Positions 15,406 to 21,600 of a DNA stretch of 21,600 bases are shown piece by piece (the first letter of the stretch is position 1; each line of letters begins with the position of its first letter). The position numbers and the translations under genes are program-made. The notes beneath the pieces are model-generated. The model had not been told where the DNA came from and did no database searches. It worked only from the letters and a program-made list of their open reading frames with translations. Source of the DNA: XN24 sp047921395 (GTDB lineage Bacteria > Pseudomonadota > Gammaproteobacteria > Steroidobacterales > XN24); assembly GCA_047921395.1 (NCBI GenBank), contig JBLRWH010000043.1, forward strand, positions 1 to 21,600. The letters run 5' to 3'.

Positions 15406-16733
15406 ACCCGAACCCGCGCCCGGGACGCCCGGGACGCCCGTGGTCGCTGCTTGCCGCGCTGTCGCTGACGCTCGCCGCCTGCGGCGGCGATTCGGATCGC
15501 CGGACGCCCATCGCGGACGGCTGCACGATCCCGCAGCAGAACCAGGCCGTCTACGACACCATGCAGGAGTTCTATCTCTGGAACGAGGAACTCCCGGTGC
15601 TCGACCCGCGGAGCTTCAACTCCCCCGAGGCGCTGCTGGACGCACTGCTGTTCAAGCCCCTCGACCGCTTCAGCTTTATCACTACCCAGGCCGAGGAAGA
15701 AGCGCTGTTCGGCTCGAGCCAGTTCATCGGCTTCGGCTTCCGCTCCACGACCGTCGGCGCCACGGTCCGCGCCATCGACGTGTTCGAAGGCGCTCCCTCG
15801 GACCAGGCGGGCCTCGTGCGGGGCAGCACCATCCTCGCCGTCGACGGCGTGCCGATCGCCGACGTGCTTGCGGCGCCTGGCGGCTTCAGCGGCTCGCTCG
15901 GCCCGGCGGAGATCGGCGTCGAGGTGACGCTGCAGTTCCGCAACCCTGACGGCGCCGAGTTCACCCGCACCCTCGCCAAGGACATCGTCACCATCCCGCC
16001 GGTGACCGCCACGCGCGTCTTCGAGGTCAACGGCCAGCCCACCGGCCACCTCGCGTTCCGCAACTTCGTGGTGCCCGGCATCGCGGCCCTCGACGCGGCC
16101 TTCGCCGAGTTCCGCGCCGCCGGCGTGACCCAGCTGATCGTCGATCTGCGCTACAACGGCGGCGGGCTGATCTCCGTGCTCGAGCACTTCGCCGACCTGC
16201 TCGGCAGCCGCATCGCGCCGGCCGCGATTTTCGCCGGCTACGAATACAACGACAAGAATTCCGCGCGCGACCAGATCTTCCTGTTCCGCGCCACGCCGCT
16301 GCCCTCGGCGCTCGATCTCGAGCGCCTCGTGTTCATCACCACGCCCGCCACCGCCTCGGCCTCCGAGATGCTGGTCAACGGCATGCCGCCCCACGTCACC
16401 ACCGTGAGCGTCGGCAGCGCGACCTTCGGCAAGCCGGTCGGCCAGCTCGGCTTCGCGTTCTGCGAAAAGGTCCTGCGCCCGGTCTCGTTCCGCACGGTCA
16501 ACAGCGTTGGCGAGGGCGATTTCTTCGACGGCATCCAGGCCGACTGTCCCGCGGGCGATACCATCGACGTCGCGTTCGGCACCCCCGGCGAGGCCTCGTT
16601 CGATACGGCCGTCGCCTGGCTGGAGCAGGGCTTTTGCCCGCCGGCCGTGCAGGCCTTCTCGTTGCGGGCGGCGCCGGACGCGGAGCCGCTGCCGCGCGCG
16701 CAGGCGCGCTGGCGGGTCAACGACGCTCACTGA
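15402..16733 (+). CDS. S41-family (C-terminal processing type) peptidase, lipoprotein
   Basis: This 443-residue serine protease should be anchored to a membrane by lipid and act in the periplasm. A signal peptide ends in the lipobox LAAC with C27. A degenerate PDZ-like domain spans about 105-180 (GFGFRS, then GLVRGSTILAVDGVPIADV). The S41 catalytic core begins near 215. The nucleophile is S319 in ATASASEML and the base is K344 in TFGKPVGQ, 25 residues apart as in Prc/CtpA proteases. The YNGGG motif at 251-255 is the conserved strand turn. Four cysteines in the second half could form disulfides. It overlaps folK by four bases although its function seems unrelated to folate. A palindromic element begins 8 bp after its stop. 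Confidence 0.9.
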   Translation: MNPNPRPGRPGRPWSLLAALSLTLAACGGDSDRRTPIADGCTIPQQNQAVYDTMQEFYLWNEELPVLDPRSFNSPEALLDALLFKPLDRFSFITTQAEEEALFGSSQFIGFGFRSTTVGATVRAIDVFEGAPSDQAGLVRGSTILAVDGVPIADVLAAPGGFSGSLGPAEIGVEVTLQFRNPDGAEFTRTLAKDIVTIPPVTATRVFEVNGQPTGHLAFRNFVVPGIAALDAAFAEFRAAGVTQLIVDLRYNGGGLISVLEHFADLLGSRIAPAAIFAGYEYNDKNSARDQIFLFRATPLPSALDLERLVFITTPATASASEMLVNGMPPHVTTVSVGSATFGKPVGQLGFAFCEKVLRPVSFRTVNSVGEGDFFDGIQADCPAGDTIDVAFGTPGEASFDTAVAWLEQGFCPPAVQAFSLRAAPDAEPLPRAQARWRVNDAH

Positions 16734-16740
16734 CCTCGCT

Positions 16741-16838
16741 GGTGACCGCGGGGCCGCGCCGTCACAGGCCCGTTTCGCTCGCAAAATTACAAGCTCGCTC
16801 AACGGGCCTGTGACGTCCCGACCCCGCTGCCGTCTTGC
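16741..16838 (+). repeat. Palindromic element, copy A (15-bp stem, 26-nt conserved loop)
   Basis: The order is a flank TGACCGCGGGG..., a left arm CGTCACAGGCCCGTT (16760-16774), a 26-nt loop (16775-16800), a right arm AACGGGCCTGTGACG (16801-16815) and a flank TCCCGACCCCGCTGCC. The arms pair perfectly over 15 bp. The loop contains AAAATTACAAG between two GCTCGC direct repeats. The element begins 8 bp after the S41 protease stop. Copy B at 17049-17147 is the same element inverted. Together with B this is a repeat family with a covarying stem. Confidence 0.85.
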
Positions 16839-16898
16839 GAGTGGCTGCGTCCTGGGGCGCCAAGCCATTGCCGACACGCCTTCTGCCGCGTCGATGCC

Positions 16899-16922
16899 GG
16901 GGTCGCCTGTGACCGCGACCCC
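16899..16922. repeat. Smaller inverted repeat inside the gap
   Basis: GGGGTCGC (16899-16906) and GCGACCCC (16915-16922) form a perfect 8-bp stem with an 8-nt loop. The loop and left arm include GCCTGTGAC, identical to part of copy A's right arm, so this may be debris of a third copy. There is no T tract. Confidence 0.5.
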
Positions 16923-17048
16923 CCGGTCCCTTATCGCCACGTGAGTAGTCGCATCCGGGGTGGCCGATCCGTCGCTGGCCCCTTCGAGCGGTCGTCCGGG
17001 GGGGGCTGCAACCACCGCAAAGCGGGATCTTGGGGGGCGCCGTCATCT

Positions 17049-17147
17049 GCAGGGTGGCAGCGGGGGTGGGACATGAGGGGCCCGCTGAGGGAGCTTGAAA
17101 TTTTGCGAGCGAAGCGGGCCCCTCATGGCGCGCCCCCGCGGTCAACC
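17049..17147 (-). repeat. Palindromic element, copy B (inverted relative to copy A)
   Basis: Arms CATGAGGGGCCCGCT (17072-17086) and AGCGGGCCCCTCATG (17113-17127) pair perfectly over 15 bp around a 26-nt loop (17087-17112). The loop is identical to the complement of copy A's loop at 24 of 26 positions. Five stem positions differ from copy A, and all five are compensated on the other arm. The outer flank differs by one substitution and one indel, and the inner flank matches at 18 of 23. Read on the minus strand it lies just beyond the 3' end and terminator of the pteridine reductase gene. Confidence 0.85.
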
Positions 17148-17149
17148 AG

Positions 17150-17178
17150 AAAAAAACGGAGCCCCCAAGGCCCGGTCA
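17150..17178 (-). terminator. Intrinsic terminator of the pteridine reductase gene
   Basis: On the minus strand CGGGCC and GGCTCCG form a six-pair stem with one bulged T and a TTGGG loop, followed at once by seven T. The hairpin begins at the stop codon itself. This is a standard rho-independent signal and the clearest in the window. Confidence 0.7.
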
Positions 17179-17937
17179 GAACCCGAGGTGGCGGCCTCCG
17201 TCCACCGCGATCACCTGCCCGTTGAGGTAGCTGCCCTCGCGCGCGAGGTACAGCGCGCAGGCCGCGATGTCGGCGGGGCTGCCGGTGCGCGCCAGCGGGA
17301 TGCCGGCGACGGTGGCCGCCTGCTCGTCCTCGCTCACGCCGGACTCCGGCCACAGGATCGCGCCGGGGGCGATGCCGTTGACGCGGATCGCGGGGCCGAG
17401 CTCGCGCGCCAGCGAGTAGGTGAGCATCTCGAGCCCGGCCTTGGCGGCGCAATAGACCGGGTGTCCGGCGAGCGGCCGGCGCGCGTGGACGTCCAACATG
17501 TTGATGATCAGCCCGCCGCGGCGCCGCAGCCAGGGCACGGCCGCCTGTGACAGGAACAGCGGCGCCTTCAGGTTGCTGCCCATGAGCTCGTCCCAGTGCG
17601 CGGGCGTGATCTCGCCGACCGGGGTGGGATAGAAGCTCGAGGCGTTGTTGACCAGAATGTCGAGCGCGTCGAAGGGCGCGGCGGCGCGCGCGACGAGGCC
17701 GGGGAGGGCGTCGGTGTCGAGCAGGTCGCCCTGCACCAGCGCGGTCGAGCCGGGCCGGTTGGCCTCGAGCGTCGCAGCAAGCGCGTCCGCGTCGCGCTGC
17801 GAGCCGCGGTAGTGGATCACCACGTTGGCGCCGGCGCCGTGGAAGGCGGTGGCGATGGCTGCGCCCAGGCGGCGCGCGCCGCCGGTCACCAGGGCCGTGC
17901 GCCCGGCCAGCGTGTTCCCGCCCTTGTCCTCGCTCAT
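17176..17937 (-). CDS. Pteridine reductase (short-chain dehydrogenase/reductase family)
   Basis: This SDR enzyme probably reduces dihydropterins or dihydrofolate with NADPH. The 253 residues have the TGGARRLG nucleotide-binding motif at about 18-25. Its arginine-rich TGxxxRxG form marks the PTR1/FolM group rather than the usual TGxxxGxG. LVNNASSFYPTPVGEIT, the active-site HPVYCAAKAG (Tyr and Lys) and the PGAILWPE segment are close to bacterial pteridine reductases. Following the family, the aspartate in MLDVHARRPL replaces the usual catalytic serine. ATG 17937 was chosen because GGAG lies about 8 bp upstream; ATG 17979 gives an arginine-rich extension with no such site. It converges on folB-folK-S41 and is divergent from the methyltransferase gene. 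Confidence 0.85.
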   Translation of the reverse strand: MSEDKGGNTLAGRTALVTGGARRLGAAIATAFHGAGANVVIHYRGSQRDADALAATLEANRPGSTALVQGDLLDTDALPGLVARAAAPFDALDILVNNASSFYPTPVGEITPAHWDELMGSNLKAPLFLSQAAVPWLRRRGGLIINMLDVHARRPLAGHPVYCAAKAGLEMLTYSLARELGPAIRVNGIAPGAILWPESGVSEDEQAATVAGIPLARTGSPADIAACALYLAREGSYLNGQVIAVDGGRHLGF

Positions 17938-17972
17938 GTAGGATTCTCCGCTCATCTGTCGCCGTCGTCGCG

Positions 17973-19136
17973 ATGCCATTGTCCCGGACTTTGCCGCCAG
18001 TGTCCCCCAATCCGCTCCCGCCCCCCGCTCCGGAAGCCCTGGCGCGCAGCAGCGCGCTGTTGCAGCGGGTGCATGACGAGATCGTTCGCGCCGGCGGCGC
18101 GATCGGCTTCGGCCGCTACATGGAACTGGTGTTGTACACGCCGGGCCTGGGCTATTACAGCGGCGGCGCCGCGAAGTTCGGGCCCGCCGGCGATTTCGTC
18201 ACGGCGCCGGAAATCTCGGACCTGTTCGGGCGCTGCGTGGGCCGCCAGGCCCGCGAGGCGCTGGAGGCGATCGGCGGCGGCGAGGTGCTGGAGCTCGGCG
18301 GCGGCAGCGGCGCGCTCGCCGAGGCGGCGCTCGCCGAGGCCGGCGATGCGCTGGCGTGGAGCATGCTTGAGCCCAGCGCGGAGCTGCGCGACCGGCAGCG
18401 GGCGCGGCTCGGCGAGCGGGTGCGGTGGCGCGATACGCTGCCGACGGGCTTTCGGGGCGTGATCATCGCCAACGAGGTGGCGGACGCGCTGCCGGTGGAG
18501 CGCTTCACGATCCGCGACGGCGAGCCGCGCCAGCTCGGGGTGCGCAGCGACGGGGACGAGCTGGCCTGGACCCTGCTGTCGCCCGAGCCGGGCTTCGCGG
18601 GCGTGGTGCACGCGCTCGAGATCGAGCTCGGCGCGCCGTTTCCGGAGGGCTATAGCTCCGAGTTCTGCCCGATGCTGCAGGCCTGGGTGCGCACCCTCGC
18701 TGAGAGCCTCGAGGCCGGCCTGCTGCTGATCATCGACTACGGCCTGCCACGGCGCGAGCTGTACGCGCCGGAGCGCGTCGACGGCACGCTGATCTGTCAT
18801 TATCGCCACCGCGCGCACGACGACCCCTTCCTCTGGCCGGGCCTGCAGGACCTCAGCGCCTGGGTGGACTTCACCGCCGTGGCGGAGGCGGGGACGGAGG
18901 CCGGGCTGGCGCTCGAGGGGTACACGACCCAGGCCGCGTTCCTGTCCGGCAATGGCCTGGCGGGGATGCTGGCGGACGCCGGGCAGGATGCCGCGGGCGT
19001 CGTCCGGGTCCAGCAGGCCAAGCGCCTCCTGCTGCCCGGCGAGATGGGGGAACGGTTTCGTGTCATGGGCCTGAGCCGCGGGCTTGGGCCGCCGCTGGAC
19101 GGGTTCGGGCTGCTCGACCTGGCCAATCGACTCTAG
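17973..19136 (+). CDS. SAM-dependent methyltransferase, MidA/NDUFAF7 family
   Basis: This 387-residue protein belongs to PF02636, whose mitochondrial member NDUFAF7 methylates an arginine in complex I. Characteristic segments are IGFGRYMELVLYTPGLGYY with GDFVTAPEIS (about 44-82), the SAM-binding motif EVLELGGGSGAL (104-115), IIANEVADALPVERF, LLIIDYGLPRRELY and CHYRHRAHDDPF. ATG 17973 leaves only 35 bp to the divergent pteridine reductase; GTG 18000 is an alternative start that would remove nine unconserved residues. The stop codon overlaps the ribosome binding site of uppP, so the two are likely co-transcribed. The substrate in bacteria is not established. Confidence 0.88.
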   Translation: MPLSRTLPPVSPNPLPPPAPEALARSSALLQRVHDEIVRAGGAIGFGRYMELVLYTPGLGYYSGGAAKFGPAGDFVTAPEISDLFGRCVGRQAREALEAIGGGEVLELGGGSGALAEAALAEAGDALAWSMLEPSAELRDRQRARLGERVRWRDTLPTGFRGVIIANEVADALPVERFTIRDGEPRQLGVRSDGDELAWTLLSPEPGFAGVVHALEIELGAPFPEGYSSEFCPMLQAWVRTLAESLEAGLLLIIDYGLPRRELYAPERVDGTLICHYRHRAHDDPFLWPGLQDLSAWVDFTAVAEAGTEAGLALEGYTTQAAFLSGNGLAGMLADAGQDAAGVVRVQQAKRLLLPGEMGERFRVMGLSRGLGPPLDGFGLLDLANRL

Positions 19137-19149
19137 GAGTGGACCGCCG

Positions 19150-19947
19150 ATGGACCTGATGCACACGCTGGTGCTGGCGATCGTCCAGGGATTGACCGAG
19201 TTCCTGCCGATCTCGAGCTCCGCCCACCTGGTCCTCGCGCCGGTGCTGTTCGGCTGGCAGGACCAGGGCCTGCCCTTCGACGTGGCGGTCCACCTCGGCA
19301 CGCTCGGCGCGGTGGTGTTCTATTTCCGCCACGAGCTCTGGCCGATGACCCGCGACGCGCTCGGCACGCTGCGCGGCGGGCCGCGGACCCGCGACTCGGA
19401 CCTGGCGTGGTGGGTGCTGATCGCCACGATCCCGGCGGTGGTCTTCGGCGGGCTGTTCGGCGGTTACGTCGCCAGCACGTTGCGCTCGCCGCTGGTGATC
19501 GCGGCGACCACGGCGGGCTTCGGCATGCTGCTGTGGGTCGCCGACGTGCGCGGCGGCCGCGATCGCGACGAGTCGCAGATCGGCTGGCGCGATGCGGTGA
19601 TCGTCGGCCTGGCGCAGGCCATCGCGCTGATCCCCGGCACCTCGCGCTCCGGCATCACGATTACGGCTGCGCTGTTCCTCGGCCTGGAGCGCCAGGCCGC
19701 CGCGCGTTTCTCCTTCCTGCTCTCGATCCCGGTCATCGTGGCGGCGACCTGCTACGAGCTATTAAAGCTGTATCGCGAGCCGGTCCCGGCCGACTGGGGC
19801 GTGCTCGCCACCGGCGCGCTGGCCGCCGGCGTCGTCGCTTACCTGACGATCCGCGGCTTCATCGCGCTGCTCGGGCGGATGGGCATGGCGCCGTTCGCGC
19901 TCTACCGCTTGTTCCTCGCCGGCGTGCTGTGGTGGATCTATACCTGA
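19150..19947 (+). CDS. uppP: Undecaprenyl-diphosphatase
   Basis: UppP (BacA) removes a phosphate from undecaprenyl diphosphate at the periplasmic face, recycling the lipid carrier for peptidoglycan and other envelope polymers. The 265 residues contain about eight membrane segments. The signature QGLTEFLPISSSAHLVL near the N-terminus holds the (E/Q)xxxE motif, and PGTSRSG lies near residue 160. ATG 19150 has AGGAG 10 bp upstream, overlapping the stop codon of the methyltransferase. The 3' end overlaps the convergent cca gene by 10 bp, leaving no room for a separate terminator. Confidence 0.95.
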   Translation: MDLMHTLVLAIVQGLTEFLPISSSAHLVLAPVLFGWQDQGLPFDVAVHLGTLGAVVFYFRHELWPMTRDALGTLRGGPRTRDSDLAWWVLIATIPAVVFGGLFGGYVASTLRSPLVIAATTAGFGMLLWVADVRGGRDRDESQIGWRDAVIVGLAQAIALIPGTSRSGITITAALFLGLERQAAARFSFLLSIPVIVAATCYELLKLYREPVPADWGVLATGALAAGVVAYLTIRGFIALLGRMGMAPFALYRLFLAGVLWWIYT

Positions 19948-21176
19948 GCCGGCGGGTCGCGCGGGCAGGCGGCGGCGATCGCCTCGACCCGGAGCGCGCG
20001 CAGCTGCGCCCGTAGCGCCTCGCCCTTGAGCCCGGCCGCGACCAGCGGCTGCGGGTCCACGGACGCCGCGGCCACCTGCGCGCGCCGCAGCAACTCCGCC
20101 TGCGGGTAGGGCGCGTGCTCGAGCCCGTCGCGGCCTTTCAGGTCGGCCTCGCAGGCCAGCAGGAACTTCGCGAAGCGCTCCGGGCGGCGCAGCGCGTCCG
20201 TGCCCTCGAGCAGCTTCAGGAGCGTCGCCGGCCGAAGCTCGGCGGCGCGGTGGCACAGGCCGTGGAAGCGCGCCACGATCTCGGCCAGCTCGCGGAACGA
20301 CGTCGGCGCGCGCAGCCGCTCGCACAGGCGCCGCGCGAGCGTCACGCTGCGATCCTCGTGGCCGTGGTGCGCCGGCCAGAACTGCGGCGGCGTCGTGCCC
20401 TTGCCCAGGTCGTGCAGCAGCACCGCGAAGCGCGTCTCCACGTCCAGCCCGAGGCGCGCCGCCGCGCGCATGCACAGCAGCATGTGCCGCCCCGTGTCCA
20501 CCTCGGGATGCCAGCGCGCCGGCTGCGGCACGCCGAACAGCGCGTCGACCTCCGGGAACACCGCCGCCAGCGCGCCGCACTCGCGCAGCACCGCCAGGAA
20601 CACGTCCGGGTGCGCGCTCTCCAGTGCGCGCCGCGTCTCCTGCCATACGCGCTCCGGCACCAGCGCGTCGGCCTCGCCCGCCGCCACCATGTCGCGCATC
20701 AGCTGCATCGTGTCCGGCGCCACGGTGAAGCCGAGCTCGCTGAAGCGCGCGGCGAGGCGCGCGGTGCGCAGGATCCGCACCGGGTCCTCCGCGAAGGCCG
20801 GCGAGACGTGGCGCAGCACGCGCGCCTCCAGGTCGCGCACCCCGCCCCAGGGATCGACGAGGCGCCCGTCGGGCGCGCGCGCGATCGCGTTCACCGTCAG
20901 GTCGCGGCGCAACAGGTCTTCCTCGAGCGTCACCTCCGGCGACGCGTTCACCACGAAGCCCCGGTAGCCGGGCGCCGTCTTGCGCTCGGTGCGCGCGAGC
21001 GCGTACTCCTCGTGGCTGTCAGGATGCAGGAACACCGGGAAGTCGCGCCCCACGGGCCGGAAGCCCGCGCGCTCCATCTCGTCCTGGGTCGCGCCGACCA
21101 CGACCCAGTCGCGCTCCCCGACCGGCAGGCCGAGCAACTCGTCGCGCACCGCACCGCCGACCAGGTAAGTCTCCAT
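19938..21176 (-). CDS. cca: Multifunctional CCA tRNA nucleotidyltransferase
   Basis: Cca adds or repairs the 3'-CCA end of tRNAs. The 412 residues equal E. coli Cca. The class II nucleotidyltransferase motif reads VGGAVRDELLG with the carboxylates in VGERDWVVVG, followed by DLLRRDLTVNAIA and the ERxxxE/R-type helix DPVRILRTARLAARF. The C-terminal half has an HD phosphohydrolase domain (AVLLHDLGKGTTPP), typical of the gammaproteobacterial type with added phosphatase and cyclic phosphodiesterase activity. ATG 21176 (METYLVGG) is the family start; the frame upstream is open but unrelated. A -10 box lies only six bases upstream. The gene converges on uppP and is divergent from the aminopeptidase gene. 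Confidence 0.96.
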   Translation of the reverse strand: METYLVGGAVRDELLGLPVGERDWVVVGATQDEMERAGFRPVGRDFPVFLHPDSHEEYALARTERKTAPGYRGFVVNASPEVTLEEDLLRRDLTVNAIARAPDGRLVDPWGGVRDLEARVLRHVSPAFAEDPVRILRTARLAARFSELGFTVAPDTMQLMRDMVAAGEADALVPERVWQETRRALESAHPDVFLAVLRECGALAAVFPEVDALFGVPQPARWHPEVDTGRHMLLCMRAAARLGLDVETRFAVLLHDLGKGTTPPQFWPAHHGHEDRSVTLARRLCERLRAPTSFRELAEIVARFHGLCHRAAELRPATLLKLLEGTDALRRPERFAKFLLACEADLKGRDGLEHAPYPQAELLRRAQVAAASVDPQPLVAAGLKGEALRAQLRALRVEAIAAACPRDPPAQV

Positions 21177-21182
21177 CGGCGC

Positions 21183-21188
21183 ATTGTA
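21183..21188 (-). promoter_or_regulatory. cca promoter -10
   Basis: The minus strand reads TACAAT six bases before the cca ATG, within otherwise very GC-rich DNA. No -35 matches at 16-18 bp upstream. Transcription would begin at about the A of the ATG, and no Shine-Dalgarno site precedes it, so a leaderless cca mRNA is likely. Confidence 0.5.
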
Positions 21189-21219
21189 CCGTCCCTGCCG
21201 CGCGACGCCGCGGGCTGAT

Positions 21220-21600
21220 ATGGTTGCGCCCGTGCGCCGCATCCTGCCCACCCTGCTGCTGATCGCGTGCCTGCCGCTGGCCGGCTGCGCCACGCTCGGC
21301 TATTACGGCCAGGCCGTGTCCGGGCATCTCGGCCTGATGTCGGCGCGCGTTCCCATCGAGGACGTCATCGCGGACCCGGACACGCCCGAAGCCGTGCGCG
21401 AGCGGCTGCGCGTGGCCGTCGCGGCGCGCGAGTTCGCGATCGCCGAGCTCGGCCTGCCCGACAACGGCAGCTACACCCGCTACGTGCAGCTCGAGCGCTC
21501 CGCCGTGGTTTACAACGTGTTCGCCGCGCTGGAGTTCTCGCTGCAGCCGAAGACCTGGTGCTTCCCGGTGGCGGGCTGCGTCGTGTACCGCGGCTATTTC
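21220..21600 (+). CDS. Putative lipoprotein aminopeptidase (COG4324 type), partial
   Basis: The window holds the first 127 codons of an exported lipoprotein. The signal peptide RRILPTLLLIACLPLAGC ends in a lipobox with cysteine at residue 22, counting from ATG 21220. LGYYGQAVSGHLGLMSARVP and the later VAAREFAIAELGLPDNGSYTRY, WCFPVAGCVVYRGYF segments match the predicted aminopeptidase family (PF10023, COG4324). The catalytic zinc-binding motif expected further on is beyond the right edge. GTG 21232 is an alternative start. Only 43 bp separate it from the divergent cca start. The function is a family-level prediction without a known substrate. Confidence 0.8.
   Translation, partial: MVAPVRRILPTLLLIACLPLAGCATLGYYGQAVSGHLGLMSARVPIEDVIADPDTPEAVRERLRVAVAAREFAIAELGLPDNGSYTRYVQLERSAVVYNVFAALEFSLQPKTWCFPVAGCVVYRGYF

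Larger units (their letters stand above)
16734..17175. other. 442-bp intergenic region between convergent genes
   Basis: There is no credible gene in this gap. It contains two inverted copies of a palindromic element (16741-16838 and 17049-17147), the terminator of the pteridine reductase gene at the right end, and a 210-bp centre. The centre has one smaller hairpin (16899-16922) and an echo of the element's arm sequence, GCCTGTGAC at 16905-16913. Confidence 0.8.

Noticed and set aside
14910..17015. Very long minus-strand open frame opposite folK, the S41 gene and the gap
   Set aside because: Composition is antisense-like (rich in R, A, G, E), there is no domain, and the plus strand carries clear genes.
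16761..17140. Similar peptides read through both palindromic copies (GPLSELVILRAKRA and GPLRELEILRAKRA)
   Set aside because: They arise from the shared loop and stem. The compensated stem changes fit structure better than coding, and neither frame has a start, ribosome site or length typical of a gene.
21177..21293. N-terminal extension of Cca
   Set aside because: The extra 39 residues are not family-like and overlap the divergent aminopeptidase gene; METYLVGG at 21176 is the conserved start.

Overview
The window looks like the chromosome of a GC-rich gammaproteobacterium. The order rpsU–yqeY–dnaG–rpoD with tsaD divergent from rpsU, a folB–folK pair, a bacterial pteridine reductase, a 412-residue class II Cca with an HD domain and a PA2779/PA2778 gene pair all fit that class. 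The family cannot be fixed from the sequence. The core is strongly GC-biased, so long antisense open frames are common and were discounted. No tRNA, rRNA, insertion sequence or CRISPR array was seen.

Positions 1-2460 are an accessory, somewhat AT-richer patch built of toxin-antitoxin-like genes, most of them incomplete. It holds a Fic-domain protein that runs off the left edge, a HigA-type antitoxin without a HigB, a prlF–yhaV pair whose toxin stops about 35-45 residues early, and a PIN-domain toxin whose antitoxin is cut to 19 codons. Positions 2450-4404 hold an arsR–permease–thioredoxin operon of the ArsP type, probably for arsenical or related metalloid resistance. Positions 4429-7946 hold a dodecin, the paired small membrane protein and lipoprotein peptidase of the PA2779/PA2778 type, and a full-length NAD-type malic enzyme. 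A second, intact toxin-antitoxin pair (AbrB-type VapB plus PIN VapC) lies at 8019-8772.

Positions 8828-13356 are the minus-strand macromolecular synthesis cluster: ribosomal protein S21, a GatB/YqeY protein, DNA primase and the housekeeping sigma factor. From 13480 the plus strand carries tsaD–folB–folK and an S41 lipoprotein protease, closely spaced or overlapping. A pteridine reductase on the minus strand converges on them, so three folate/pterin genes sit together. A MidA-type methyltransferase and uppP follow, then cca on the minus strand and the start of a lipoprotein aminopeptidase at the right edge.

The most unusual structure is in the 442-bp gap between the S41 protease and the pteridine reductase. 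Two inverted copies of a ~98-bp element each form a 15-bp perfect stem around a nearly invariant 26-nt loop. The stems differ at five pairs and every difference is compensated. Each copy sits just beyond the 3' end of one of the two convergent genes, in the same orientation relative to that gene. Other points of interest are shared AAGGA/TCCTT operator half-sites at two unrelated-locus AbrB-type antitoxin promoters, and promoters placed so that arsR, vapB and cca could be translated from leaderless mRNAs.
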